Source: an uncultured Verrucomicrobiota bacterium (GTDB lineage: Bacteria; Verrucomicrobiota; Verrucomicrobiia; Limisphaerales; UBA9464). Taken from it: a stretch of 46,248 nt of DNA. The stretch covers positions 1 to 46,248 of the forward strand of contig CAIVQH010000052.1 in assembly GCA_903907995.1 (NCBI GenBank), given 5' to 3'. Of this stretch, positions 25,666 to 34,553 are shown one piece after another. Under the pieces are notes generated by a model, which saw only the letters and a program-made list of their open reading frames with translations, had not been told where the DNA came from and made no database searches. The first letter of the stretch is position 1; each line of letters starts with the position of its first letter. The position numbers and the translations under genes are program-made.

Positions 25666-27423
25666 TCAGCGTGGCCGGGGCTGCTGATACACACGCACGT
25701 AGTCCACATACATGTCGGCGACGCCGCCGTAGCGGGACAGGTCCACCGGCCAGCCGCCGCCGGTGGCCAGATTGATGAGGAAGAACAGGGGGCGTTCGCG
25801 GCACAAGGGCAAGGTGGCGTGCCGGCCCACTTCCCGGTCGTCGCAGTAGTAGATCGTTTCGGTTTCCGTGATTTTGCAGCCGTACGTGTGAAACGCCTCG
25901 TACCAGGTGGAGGGAACGCCGAACCGGCCCATGCGGATGGGATTGTGCAGCACCTCGAACGCCTGTTTTTCCACCGCTTTTCCGGCCTCACCCTGATCCC
26001 AGCAGTGGGGCGTGATCATGTAGCCGTCGTGGGCGTTGGGCGCGTGTGGGCCTTCGCCGCCGTAGGCCTCGATGATATCCAGCTCGTCACAGGGCACTTT
26101 GCGGCCCTGCACGTGGTCGGTCATGTAGTCCGTCAGCAGCCAGAAGGCCGGCCAGGTGCCGATGGCGTTGGGGCCGAGGAAGCGGCATTCGAAATAGCAG
26201 GGGACCTTGGCGGTGATGCCGCTGGCGTCGTTCTTCAAAGAGGAGAGCAGCCCGGCGCTGTGCGTCCGGTCATCGGCGCGGATGCGCAGATAGGTGTCCC
26301 GCTGCTTGAATGGATTTTTCGGCGATTCGTGCCCGAAAAACTGGTGCGCGCTGAAATCCTGCACGCCGCCGGGCGGTTTGTGATCGTAGTAGGTCGCCTG
26401 GAGGTTGGTGCTGGAGATGGAAAGGGGGCCGTTGAAGTCGTCGGCGAAGACCAGGGACATGCCGGCGGCGGCGGGAGGCGGGTCCTTCGGCATTCCCTCG
26501 TGCCAGGAAACGCCGCCTTGGTTGTAGAGCTGCAGGTAGCAGTTGTCTTTTGTCCCATCACCTTCGCCACTGATCCGCACGGTGATGGGGCCGTGCGGGT
26601 ACCGGTCTGCCGGGAAGACAAATGAGCCTTCGCCCTGGGCATCCAGTGTGACCGTGGCAACCGTGGAATCGGTGCCGGGACCGTCACCAGCCTGCCAGCA
26701 TTTGGCCACGGCGCGGTTGAAGCCGGGGGCTACCAGGCGAATCGTCGTATCACCCCGGATGTCACTGGCGTAAGCCGGGGAGCTGACGGCGATGTGCGGT
26801 AGGGGCGGGGCGACGAATTTTTCAGAGTCCGCGCTGAGCGCGTCGAAATACAGGTCGCCCTCGGCGGCCAGGTGCTTTTCACCTTCCGAGGGTTGACTGA
26901 TGGTGAGCGTGATGGTGCGGATCGGGTAGTCGATCCGGCCGTTTTTGTCGCCGCCCCAGGTCTCGTGGCCGGCGTCGAGATCGATCACCACTTCCTTCCA
27001 GCCCGTGAAGCTGACGACCCCGCCATGGCCGTTGTTCCGAGCGAACTGGTGCGTCTCGCCGCTCGCATCATCTACCCGCACGCCATAGGTGCATTTCGAG
27101 CCATCGCCGCGCAGCCAGAAGCGCAGCTGGTGCACGGCGGTCGGGAGGTTCACCGGCAATGAAATGCCGAGGTACTGGAATTGGCCTTCCTCCAGGAAAT
27201 GATAATGCAGTTTCAGGCACTGCTTGCCCTCGTGGGCCTGCTCAGTCGAGAGCGAGGTGGCGGCGTTCGCATTGGGAATATTGACGACCCAGACCTTGGG
27301 AGGCTCGGTGAGAGACTCAAAGTCCTGTAGCATGACCGGTTTCGCGTGGCCATTCGCCGTCCACAGCAGAATGAGCATGGGCCACAGTTTTCGCAGTTGT
27401 TCCGACAGGTGTTGAATCTTCAT
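25666..27423 (-). CDS. Secreted GH16-family glycoside hydrolase with N-terminal carbohydrate-binding-like domain
   Basis: A 585-residue protein starting at 27423 (MKIQHLSEQLRKLWPMLILLWTANGHA signal). Residues about 30-215 look like a CBM11-type beta-sandwich (VMLQDFESL, then QFQYLGISLPVNLP and GWKEVVIDLD). Residues about 218-330 look Ig-like. The GH16 domain (about 335-580) carries the catalytic ELDIIE signature at E447, D449 and E452, preceded by GTWPAFWLLTDYM. It should cut beta-1,3/1,4 glucans or galactans by a retaining mechanism. It is the clearest polysaccharide-degrading enzyme of the window, and the serine hydrolase gene follows 125 bases downstream. Confidence 0.92.
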   Translation of the reverse strand: MKIQHLSEQLRKLWPMLILLWTANGHAKPVMLQDFESLTEPPKVWVVNIPNANAATSLSTEQAHEGKQCLKLHYHFLEEGQFQYLGISLPVNLPTAVHQLRFWLRGDGSKCTYGVRVDDASGETHQFARNNGHGGVVSFTGWKEVVIDLDAGHETWGGDKNGRIDYPIRTITLTISQPSEGEKHLAAEGDLYFDALSADSEKFVAPPLPHIAVSSPAYASDIRGDTTIRLVAPGFNRAVAKCWQAGDGPGTDSTVATVTLDAQGEGSFVFPADRYPHGPITVRISGEGDGTKDNCYLQLYNQGGVSWHEGMPKDPPPAAAGMSLVFADDFNGPLSISSTNLQATYYDHKPPGGVQDFSAHQFFGHESPKNPFKQRDTYLRIRADDRTHSAGLLSSLKNDASGITAKVPCYFECRFLGPNAIGTWPAFWLLTDYMTDHVQGRKVPCDELDIIEAYGGEGPHAPNAHDGYMITPHCWDQGEAGKAVEKQAFEVLHNPIRMGRFGVPSTWYEAFHTYGCKITETETIYYCDDREVGRHATLPLCRERPLFFLINLATGGGWPVDLSRYGGVADMYVDYVRVYQQPRPR

Positions 27424-27533
27424 AGGTTCAGTGACTCGGCTCAGGTGCGACCGATTCAGGGAATGCCCGGAACCCCCGGAGCGCACGCCAAAACCGTGGT
27501 TATCCGATCCCACATCTTTCCGAGCCTGTCCGT

Positions 27534-27558
27534 TTCCTGCTTTCCTGTTTTCCAAATT
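27534..27558 (+). repeat. 25-base dispersed motif, copy 3
   Basis: Exact match to 8290-8314. It lies 53 bases upstream of the dprA start, within the divergent GH16/dprA gap. Confidence 0.6.
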
Positions 27559-27611
27559 ATCGCCCTCCGCCCGCGTTGCATTCCGGCACTTCCTACGGTA
27601 TTTCGCTGCCA

Positions 27612-28733
27612 ATGGACGCCCGGGAAGCCCTGATTGCCCTGAACATGGTCGAGCACGTCGGCCCGGTCAGGCTGCGCCACCTGCTGGATCATTTTGGCGA
27701 TGATCCCGCCGCCATCCTGCGTGCCAGCAAGCACCAGTTGCAGGCGGTGCGCGGCATTGGTGAGGACACGGCGGAGTCCATCAACGGCTGGGAAAAGTCG
27801 GTGGATCTCGCGGGCGAACTCAAACGCATCGCGGATTTTGGCTGTCGGGTCGTGACCCAATTCGACGAGGAATTCCCGCCGTCGCTCCGGGAAATCTACG
27901 ATCCGCCCGCGGTGCTTTACGTAAAGGGTGCGCTCAAACCGGAGGACAAGAATTCGGTCGCCATGGTCGGTTCGCGGCAGACGACGACCTACGGCCTGGA
28001 GGTCGCCCGCAAGTTCGGTTACCAGCTCGCCTACACCGGCGTGACGGTCGTGAGCGGTGGCGCAAGGGGCATCGACACCGCCGCGCATCAGGGGGCGCTG
28101 ACGGCGAAGGGGCGCACCGTGGCGGTGCTGGGCATGGGCATCAACATCGTGTTTCCACCGGAGAATGCGGAGCTGTTCGAGCGCATCGCGGGCAATGGGG
28201 CGGTCATCAGCCAGTTCCCGTTCAACCGGCCGGCGGACAAGCAGTCCTTCCCGATCCGCAACCGCATCGTGGCCGGCATGACGCTTGGCACGGTGGTGGT
28301 CGAGGCGAACCTCACCAGCGGCGCGCTGATCACGGCCAACTTTGCCAACGAATATGGGCGGCAGGTTTTCGCGGTGCCGGGCCGGATCGATTCGCCGCGC
28401 AGCAAAGGCTGCCATGATCTCATCAAGAAAGGCGCCAAGCTCTGCGAGGGCATCGAGGATATCCTGAGCGAGTTCGAGTACCTCTTTCCGGCCAGCAACC
28501 GGCCGGCCTCCCCTTCGGAAACAGGCACGCTGCCGGGACTCGCACTATCGGACAACGAGGCCAAGGTATTGGCAGTCCTTGGTGCCGGGGAAGAACGGGC
28601 TGTGGACGAGGTCATCCGGGCCAGTGGCCTGCCGGCCAGCGCCGTCAACGTGTCGCTTTTCAGCCTCGAAATGAAAAAGCTCGTGCGACAGTTGCCGGGA
28701 AAAATCTTCACCCGCAACGGCGGGCGAGAGTGA
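27612..28733 (+). CDS. dprA: DNA processing protein DprA
   Basis: A 373-residue protein; start at 27612 rather than an upstream TTG at 27576. An N-terminal HhH/SAM-like region (residues 1-60, HLLDHFGDDPAAIL, VRGIGEDTAESI) is followed by the Rossmann-like DprA core with VGSRQTTTYG, VVSGGARGIDTAAHQGAL, FPIRNRIVAG, TLVVEA-like and VPGRIDSPRSKGCHDLIKKGA motifs, then a C-terminal winged-helix domain (about 305-370). DprA loads RecA on incoming single-stranded DNA during natural transformation. No other competence gene lies nearby. Confidence 0.97.
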   Translation: MDAREALIALNMVEHVGPVRLRHLLDHFGDDPAAILRASKHQLQAVRGIGEDTAESINGWEKSVDLAGELKRIADFGCRVVTQFDEEFPPSLREIYDPPAVLYVKGALKPEDKNSVAMVGSRQTTTYGLEVARKFGYQLAYTGVTVVSGGARGIDTAAHQGALTAKGRTVAVLGMGINIVFPPENAELFERIAGNGAVISQFPFNRPADKQSFPIRNRIVAGMTLGTVVVEANLTSGALITANFANEYGRQVFAVPGRIDSPRSKGCHDLIKKGAKLCEGIEDILSEFEYLFPASNRPASPSETGTLPGLALSDNEAKVLAVLGAGEERAVDEVIRASGLPASAVNVSLFSLEMKKLVRQLPGKIFTRNGGRE

Positions 28734-28787
28734 GCCAAAGTGGAGCAGGAGAGAAAGTCATCGTGCGGACGGTGAGCCTGATTCCAA

Positions 28788-28889
28788 AGTAGGACGGGCG
28801 TCCCGCCCGTCTTCCATAATTGTGTTTGTTGGTCATCCGAACACCGCACTGGGAAGAAGATGGAAGACGAGCGGGACGCCCGTCCTACT
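28788..28889. mobile_element. MITE-like element, family A copy 2
   Basis: A 102-bp element with the same inverted ends (AGTAGGACGGGCG / CGCCCGTCCTACT) as 4115-4221 but a different core. It fills the gap between the convergent ends of dprA and the CCA-adding-type enzyme and finishes 2 bases before the latter's stop codon. It contains no gene. Confidence 0.75.
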
Positions 28890-28890
28890 T

Positions 28891-30285
28891 TCAGGCGACG
28901 GGTGCGATGGTTTGCAACCGCTGTTCCAGCCACGTTTTCGCGCCTTCGATGTCGGTAAACACGCCGTCGAGCTGGGCCTCGAAGGCCGCATCCAGCAGCG
29001 GCTTGAACGTCGGGCCGGGGGACATACCGCGCTCGATCAGATGCCGGCCGAGCAAGATGGCCTGGGGCGCCTGTTGTTGCACGTTGAGCAGGGCCGCCTG
29101 GGTAAGGAGTTCATTGACGCTCGCGAGCGTCATTCGCGGAAGCGGCGGCCGCCCATAGGCATCGGCAATCATCACCCAGGAGAGTTCGCGGATCGTTGCC
29201 GGCGAGAGCCGCTGGGCCAGCCGGCGCACGGAGCGAGGCGTGATGTCATGCAGGTGGGCGAGGTGATTGACGACCAACGGAGGAATGCGGTCGGCGAGGG
29301 CCGTCGGAACAGAAAGGCGCTGGAGAAAAGCTTCGGTCAGCGGGCCGCCAGCCGCTTCGTGGCCAGGGGAAACAATGCGCAGGCTGCCGTGCCGCATGTC
29401 GGTATGCGTGCAGGCCGGTTTGGCAAAATCATGCGCCAGCACCGCGAGCATCACCACGGTCCGCGTGGTTTCGTCGGCCGCCTGCCAGTCCGGCAGCTCG
29501 GCGAGTGCGTCGAGGCAGTGCAGCGTATGCGTCCACACGTCTCCTTCCGGGTGCCAGCCGGGGTCCTGCGGCACACCGAGCAGCAGCGCCGCCTCGGGAA
29601 AATGCCGCAGCCAGCCGCTGTCGCGCAGGAAACGCAGGCCGGCCGAGGGACGCGTGGATTTCGCGGCCCACTTGAACCACTCCTCGCGCACCCGTTCGAG
29701 GGCGAGTTCCGAATAGGAATTGGCGATGCTGCGGCAGAGCGCGAGCGTCTCGGGCGCGCCGGTCAGGTCGAAGCGACCGGCGAACTGCATGCCGCGGAGG
29801 ACGCGCAGCGGATCCTCGACAAAGGCCTCGCTCGTGTGCCGCAACACGCGCTGTTTCAGGTCGGCGGCCCCACCGAAGAAGTCGAGCAGTCCGCCCCGGT
29901 GCGGATCGAACATGAGCGAATTGATCGTGTAATCCCGGCGCGCCGCCGCCTCACGCGGCGTCAGGGCCGGTTCAAACTGGACGGTGAAGCCGGTGTAGCC
30001 GGGACCGACCTTTGAGTCGAGGCGGGGCAGGGAAAAGTCAAAGGTCTGCCCGTCGATGGTGAGTTTCACCACGCCGAACGACCGGCCCACCAGATCGGCC
30101 CGGCCCCAGCGTCCGAGCGCACTGACCAGGCTGCCGTAGTCCACGCCGAACACCTCGACATCGAAGTCCTGCCCGGGCACGCCCAGCAGCCAGTCGCGCA
30201 CCCCGCCGCCCACGAGGTAGGCCTGCGTCAGCTCCGGGGTTTCCCGGAGCACGCGGAGCAGGATGGGGGGCAGACGGTCAAGCAC
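28891..30285 (-). CDS. cca: CCA-adding/poly(A) polymerase-type tRNA nucleotidyltransferase with HD domain
   Basis: A 464-residue protein with a GTG start at 30285. The class II nucleotidyltransferase head (residues 1-160) carries GGGVRDWLLG and DFDVEVFG (catalytic carboxylates), RRDYTINSLMF and EDPLRVLRGMQFAGRF. A helical neck follows, then an HD phosphohydrolase-like domain (about 245-340) with VWTHTLHCLDAL, AVLAHDFAKP and NHLAHL metal ligands. It should add or repair the 3' CCA of tRNAs. The one tRNA here already encodes CCA, so repair is its likely job for that tRNA. Confidence 0.95.
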   Translation of the reverse strand: MLDRLPPILLRVLRETPELTQAYLVGGGVRDWLLGVPGQDFDVEVFGVDYGSLVSALGRWGRADLVGRSFGVVKLTIDGQTFDFSLPRLDSKVGPGYTGFTVQFEPALTPREAAARRDYTINSLMFDPHRGGLLDFFGGAADLKQRVLRHTSEAFVEDPLRVLRGMQFAGRFDLTGAPETLALCRSIANSYSELALERVREEWFKWAAKSTRPSAGLRFLRDSGWLRHFPEAALLLGVPQDPGWHPEGDVWTHTLHCLDALAELPDWQAADETTRTVVMLAVLAHDFAKPACTHTDMRHGSLRIVSPGHEAAGGPLTEAFLQRLSVPTALADRIPPLVVNHLAHLHDITPRSVRRLAQRLSPATIRELSWVMIADAYGRPPLPRMTLASVNELLTQAALLNVQQQAPQAILLGRHLIERGMSPGPTFKPLLDAAFEAQLDGVFTDIEGAKTWLEQRLQTIAPVA

Positions 30286-30378
30286 GGGAGCACCCTAGTC
30301 AGGTGCGGGCGCGGGCAAAAGCCGCAATCTTGGCGTGTTTCCGGAAAATCGTTCACGGCTGCAAACTTTGCGGTTGAC

Positions 30379-30398
30379 TGTCATAGTGTACTATGTCA
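30379..30398. promoter_or_regulatory. Palindrome TGtCATAGT-GT-ACTATGtCA, probable YtrA-type operator
   Basis: A 20-base near-perfect palindrome (arms of 9 with one mismatch pair around GT), 19 bases upstream of the GntR-family regulator start. A TTGACT hexamer at 30374-30379 could be a -35 element that it overlaps. Autoregulation of the ABC operon through this site is inferred. Confidence 0.55.
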
Positions 30399-30417
30399 CT
30401 CAACAACGCGTCACCCG

Positions 30418-30825
30418 ATGCTAGTCCACCTTAACTTCAAGTCCGGAGTCCCGGTTTACCTGCAGATTGTCGCACAGGTGAAGGATTCGGCCGCCAGCGG
30501 GGCGTTGCGGCCTGGCGATCCGCTGCCGTCGGTGCGGGCGCTGGCCGAGGAGCTGCGGGTCAACCGCAACACCATCGCCAAGGCCTACGCCGAGCTGGAG
30601 ACACAGGGCGTGCTGGAGTTGCGGCAGGGGAGCGGCTGCTTTCTGAAGGCCAACGGCACCTCGCCGCTGCGCCGGGCGGTCCGTTCCGAGCGGCTCGCCA
30701 CCGAGCTGGATTCCGTGATCGTCCAGGCGCACCACCTGCAAATTGGCGATGACGAACTGCGGGCACTGCTGGAGGAGCGCCTCACCGATTTCCGTGAGCG
30801 TCAGCGGCAACGCGCCGAAAATTGA
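30418..30825 (+). CDS. GntR-family regulator, YtrA subfamily
   Basis: A 135-residue protein. The winged HTH (residues about 8-78) has the family opening VHLNFKSGVPVYLQIVAQVKDSAASGAL, then PLPSVRALAEELRVNRNTIAKAYAELE, GVLELRQGSGCFL. The short helical C-terminal domain (about 80-135) is the YtrA type, which lacks a large effector domain and regulates an adjacent ABC transporter. The following genes are indeed a small membrane protein, an ABC ATPase and a permease. Spacing of 69 bases to the next gene fits one operon controlled from the palindrome at 30379-30398. Confidence 0.94.
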   Translation: MLVHLNFKSGVPVYLQIVAQVKDSAASGALRPGDPLPSVRALAEELRVNRNTIAKAYAELETQGVLELRQGSGCFLKANGTSPLRRAVRSERLATELDSVIVQAHHLQIGDDELRALLEERLTDFRERQRQRAEN

Positions 30826-30894
30826 ACGAACCTCTTTGACCGGACCCATTTTCTGCAAAGCGATCCATAAACCATCAAACCTCATTTACTCATC

Positions 30895-31092
30895 ATGAAA
30901 CGAATCCTCCTCATTGGCGCCGGCGTGGTCGGTGTGCTCGTCGGTCTGGGCTTCATCATGCCGGCGGTTGCCTGGTGGCGGCAGGGCGGCATGGACGCGC
31001 TGCGGGTCATTCTGCCCTTGTTCCTGGGCGTCGCCGTGATGGCTGGCGCATTGCTGGCCCTGATCAAAGGCGCGCGGCGTACCCGGGCCTGA
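30895..31092 (+). CDS. Small two-TM membrane protein in ABC operon
   Basis: A 65-residue protein with two hydrophobic helices: residues 3-25 (RILLIGAGVVGVLVGLGFIMP) and about 38-60 (VILPLFLGVAVMAGALLALIK), joined by a WWRQGGMDAL loop. It follows the YtrA-like regulator and precedes the ABC ATPase by about 30 bases. Position and size resemble the accessory membrane proteins of YtrA-controlled ABC operons, but I recognise no family. Confidence 0.75.
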   Translation: MKRILLIGAGVVGVLVGLGFIMPAVAWWRQGGMDALRVILPLFLGVAVMAGALLALIKGARRTRA

Positions 31093-31122
31093 GTGCATTC
31101 AACCTCCCACCCCGTCACCGCC

Positions 31123-32010
31123 ATGAGCACGCCCGCCATTGAAATCCATGATCTCGTCCACCGCTACGGCCGCGCCGAGGCGTTGCATGGGCTCAGCCTG
31201 ACGGTCGAGCCCGGCCAGTGCTACGGCTTCTTTGGCCGCAATGGTTCCGGCAAGACCACCACCATCAAGTGCCTGCTGAACCTTCTCCGCCCCGCGTCGG
31301 GCAGCGTGCGCGTGTTTGGCATGGACCCACGTCGCTCCGAAGCCGAGGTGAAGGCCCGGCTCGCGTATGTGCCCGACTTTGTGGCCTTCTACCCTTGGAT
31401 GAGCATCCGGGAGGCGCTGGATTATCAGGCCAGTTTTCGCGAACGGTGGAACCGGGGTGCGGAGGAATCGCTGCTGAAGCAGTTCCAGCTCGATCCGACG
31501 GCACCGACTTCGGGACTGAGCAAGGGGCAGCGTACGCAGCTGGCGCTCATCGGGGCCATCGCGGCCGAGCCGGAGATGCTGGTGCTCGACGAACCCACCT
31601 CTGGCCTCGACCCGTTGGTGCGGCGTGAGTTCATCCAGACGATCATCGGGGCGTATCAGGACGCCGCGCCCGGTAAGCGCACCGTGTTCGTCTCCACCCA
31701 CCTCATCACCGAGTTTGAGGGATTGATCGACCGTTTCACCGTCCTCGATCAGGGGCGAGCCGTGCTGACCGCCGATGCGGACGAGGCCCGCTCCAAGTTC
31801 CGCCGGCTGCGGGCGCGTTTCGAGGGTGACGCGCCGACGGAGAACGAGTTCAAAGCGGCGAAGTCGTTCAAGCGCGACGGTCGTTCGGTCGAACTGATCG
31901 TGAACGGCAACGGCGACGAACTGCTGGCCAAGCTGCGCGGCCTGAAACCGCTGGAAGTAACCACCGAGTCACTGACCCTGGAGGAGATCTTCATGGCCTC
32001 GGTCCGCTGA
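31123..32010 (+). CDS. ABC transporter ATP-binding protein (ABC-2 type)
   Basis: A 295-residue ATPase. Start at 31123 (ATG, MSTPAIEIHDLVHRYG) rather than the GTG at 31093. Walker A is GRNGSGKTT, the signature is LSKGQRTQ (a variant of LSGGQ), Walker B is LVLDEPTSGLDP and the H-loop His lies in VSTHLITEFEGLIDR. The C-terminal 80 residues form the regulatory tail seen in YtrB/CcmA-like subunits. It energises the large permease encoded 70 bases downstream. Confidence 0.96.
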   Translation: MSTPAIEIHDLVHRYGRAEALHGLSLTVEPGQCYGFFGRNGSGKTTTIKCLLNLLRPASGSVRVFGMDPRRSEAEVKARLAYVPDFVAFYPWMSIREALDYQASFRERWNRGAEESLLKQFQLDPTAPTSGLSKGQRTQLALIGAIAAEPEMLVLDEPTSGLDPLVRREFIQTIIGAYQDAAPGKRTVFVSTHLITEFEGLIDRFTVLDQGRAVLTADADEARSKFRRLRARFEGDAPTENEFKAAKSFKRDGRSVELIVNGNGDELLAKLRGLKPLEVTTESLTLEEIFMASVR

Positions 32011-32080
32011 AACCGGTCGCGACGAACCTCGGTGCCGGGCGTCCCCGGACCCGAGATCCAAGACCCCCAACCCCAGCCCT

Positions 32081-34456
32081 ATGACCATCACCTTTCCCAG
32101 TTCCCGGAACAGTTTTCACCCCGCTTGGCTGCTCCTGGTCGTGCCACCGCTGATCAGCCTCGGCCTGATCTGGTGGTACCAAAGTCCGCCGGAGTATCTT
32201 GCCCAGACGGTCCGGCTGGCCATCACACTCCTCGCGACCCTCCCCCTGCTGTTGCTGCGCTCCGGGCCGGTGGGGATGCGTACCCAAAGGCTGCTGAAGG
32301 AGTTGCGGGTGCTGCTGCCGGGTTGCCTCCTGGCGGTGCTGCTGCCCGGGTTGCTGACGATGTCGGGCCAGCGGGAAGCCGGCGAATGGGCGGTCTTCTG
32401 CTACGGGTTTGGCTGCCTGCTGATGGGTGCGGCCCTCTTTGGTGGGGAATTTGAGCAGCGCACGATCGCGACACTGCTGGGGCAGCCGCTGTCCCGGCGC
32501 ATGATCTATGCGGAGAAGCTGGGGACTCTGGTGCTGCTGATCACTTTTGCGTCGCTGAACCTGTTCCTTTCGCTGGCCCAGGTGTCGAACCTGTCCTATG
32601 GCAGTGACGAACTGTGGGAGCTGCTGCTGGTACCCCTGTTTGCCATCTGCTCCGGCCCGCTGTTCAGCCTGGCTAGCCGCAGCACCCTGGCGGCGCTCAT
32701 CTTTACGGCGGCGGTGCCCATGGTTGCCCTTTTGTTCGGCCTGCTTGGACTTCAGGTGGTGCATCGGCTGGGGCATCCCGGTGAGCCCTTCCCGGAGTTT
32801 TGGGGCGAACGGCTGATTTGGATCGGGACGCCGATCTATCTGGCGGTGACGGCCGTGCTGAGTTGGTGGAGCTTCCGCAATCTGGAGGTCCGTGACGGTG
32901 GGGCAGGGGGACGCAGCAGCACGGGATTGCATCCGCTGAGCTTGCCGGTGGATGCCCTCCTCGGCCGGCTGCTACCGGCTTCGGGCGCCACCGTGCAACT
33001 CATCCGAAAGGAGTTTCGTCTTCATGTGGTGCCGTGGCTGGTGGCCGGCCTGATGGTTGGGTTGTGGCTGCTGTGGCTGCTCCTGCGATACCTTGCCAAG
33101 GATGAGGATTTCCGCAGCACCCTGAATCAGGTCGCCGCCATGTCGGTCTTTGCCGCCATCTTGGGATCGCTGATCGTGGTCGGGGCCGGTGCCGCATGCG
33201 TGGCGGAAGAGCGCGAGCTGGGCACCCTGGAATGGCAGCTGACGCAGTCGGTGCCCATCCGCCGCCAATGGGCCATCAAGGTGGCGGTAACCATGGCCAT
33301 GAGTCTCGGGCTGGGGATACTCCTGCCTCTCCTGTTGCTGTGGCTGGGGTTCGGCCGGGAACAGCTGCGGGGAGAGTTGGGCGAGCAATCCATCCGGGTC
33401 GGGATGATGTTCGCCGCGCTGTTTATCGTGGCCTCAGCGACGAGCATCTATGCTTCCTCCGTCTCGCGGAACACCATGAAGGCCACGGCCACGGCGGTGG
33501 GGCTGGCCGCGGGGTTTGCCGGGGTGATCGCGGTGGTGGGAGCCACCATCACGGCGAATCTGGATCAGGCTTTCTCCAACTTGCCTGAGAAATGGCAGGA
33601 AACGAATGCCGGAAAGCCGGACTGGGCTCCCTCGCAGGAACTGCTGGAAGGGCTGGCAGTGACGTTTCTGGCGGTCATTGTCCTCGCTTTTGTGGCGGGA
33701 CTGCTCTGGCTGGGCGGCCGGAATTGCCGGCGACAGGTCGTGCCGGTGCGGGACGTCGTCCGTCAGTTTGCCGGCATGTCGCTGCTGCTGGTGGTGCTTC
33801 TGGGCGTCTGCGGTGCCATCGCGGCGCGGCTGATGGTGCTGAAACAGCAGGAGGTTTGGTTTGAGATGCAGCGGATGGAACGGGGCAACGCTGTCGCCAC
33901 GGTGCGGGGACTCGCCAGTTCAGGCAAGCTCACGCCTGAAATCTATGGTCAGTTTAACGTCCCGACGAATGCCTCCCCGCTGGCGCTCACCGACGCGATC
34001 ATCGCCGCCCGAGGCCTCAACGGGGTTAACGAAATGGCGCGGATCTGGAACGAGCGGGCAACTGCCGTGGCCCTGCTCCAATCGCTTGCCAAATCGGGCA
34101 AGCTGACGCCTGAAGTCTATCTGGAGTTCAAAGTGACGACCAATGCCCCTTTGGAAACCTTGGCGGATGCGATCCTGTACGCCCGTGGGCTCAATGGGGT
34201 GAACGATCTCGTTCGCAGACTGAATCCGTCGGCCAGCTCCGCCGGCCTGTTCGGCGATCCGGTCATGGCAAGGCGTTACGGCCTGGTTCCCGGTACCCTA
34301 AAGGCCAATACAAATGCCATTGCCCCCCAGCAAAGTACGAAGTCCGCGTCCGCTGCCTTCTCGATGGACCCCGTGCTGGCCCGCCGCTACGGACTGACGC
34401 CGGCGACCAATGCACCCTCGCCTGGGGCTCAGGTGCCTGCTCCGACCGGAAAGTGA
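32081..34456 (+). CDS. Large ABC-2-type permease with duplicated C-terminal tail
   Basis: A 791-residue protein with about 12 TM helices in two halves (about 15-285 and 300-600). Motifs such as FGGEFEQRTIATLLGQPLSRRMIYAEKLG and CVAEERELGTLEWQLTQSVPIRRQWAIKV mark two ABC-2-like coupling regions, so it looks like two fused permease units. Residues 602-791 form a hydrophilic tail with two homologous repeats (604-654 and 662-713, each containing SGKLTPE and ARGLNGVN) and two DPVxARRYGL copies (726 and 763). It is the transmembrane partner of the preceding ATPase; the substrate is unknown. Full-length fused permeases with such a tail are not familiar to me. Confidence 0.85.
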   Translation: MTITFPSSRNSFHPAWLLLVVPPLISLGLIWWYQSPPEYLAQTVRLAITLLATLPLLLLRSGPVGMRTQRLLKELRVLLPGCLLAVLLPGLLTMSGQREAGEWAVFCYGFGCLLMGAALFGGEFEQRTIATLLGQPLSRRMIYAEKLGTLVLLITFASLNLFLSLAQVSNLSYGSDELWELLLVPLFAICSGPLFSLASRSTLAALIFTAAVPMVALLFGLLGLQVVHRLGHPGEPFPEFWGERLIWIGTPIYLAVTAVLSWWSFRNLEVRDGGAGGRSSTGLHPLSLPVDALLGRLLPASGATVQLIRKEFRLHVVPWLVAGLMVGLWLLWLLLRYLAKDEDFRSTLNQVAAMSVFAAILGSLIVVGAGAACVAEERELGTLEWQLTQSVPIRRQWAIKVAVTMAMSLGLGILLPLLLLWLGFGREQLRGELGEQSIRVGMMFAALFIVASATSIYASSVSRNTMKATATAVGLAAGFAGVIAVVGATITANLDQAFSNLPEKWQETNAGKPDWAPSQELLEGLAVTFLAVIVLAFVAGLLWLGGRNCRRQVVPVRDVVRQFAGMSLLLVVLLGVCGAIAARLMVLKQQEVWFEMQRMERGNAVATVRGLASSGKLTPEIYGQFNVPTNASPLALTDAIIAARGLNGVNEMARIWNERATAVALLQSLAKSGKLTPEVYLEFKVTTNAPLETLADAILYARGLNGVNDLVRRLNPSASSAGLFGDPVMARRYGLVPGTLKANTNAIAPQQSTKSASAAFSMDPVLARRYGLTPATNAPSPGAQVPAPTGK

Positions 34457-34553
34457 GCGGGCCCGATGAGGGAGTGCGTTCAGGTCTGGTCCGTCGGGGC
34501 GTGGTGAGAGGGGTGAAACGATTGTTCCGGGCAATGGTCCAAGATGGCACGAC

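Noticed and set aside
30374-30398. Full sigma-70 promoter at the YtrA-type gene
   Set aside because: A TTGACT hexamer is present but no -10 hexamer at 16-18 bases could be supported, so only the palindrome is annotated.
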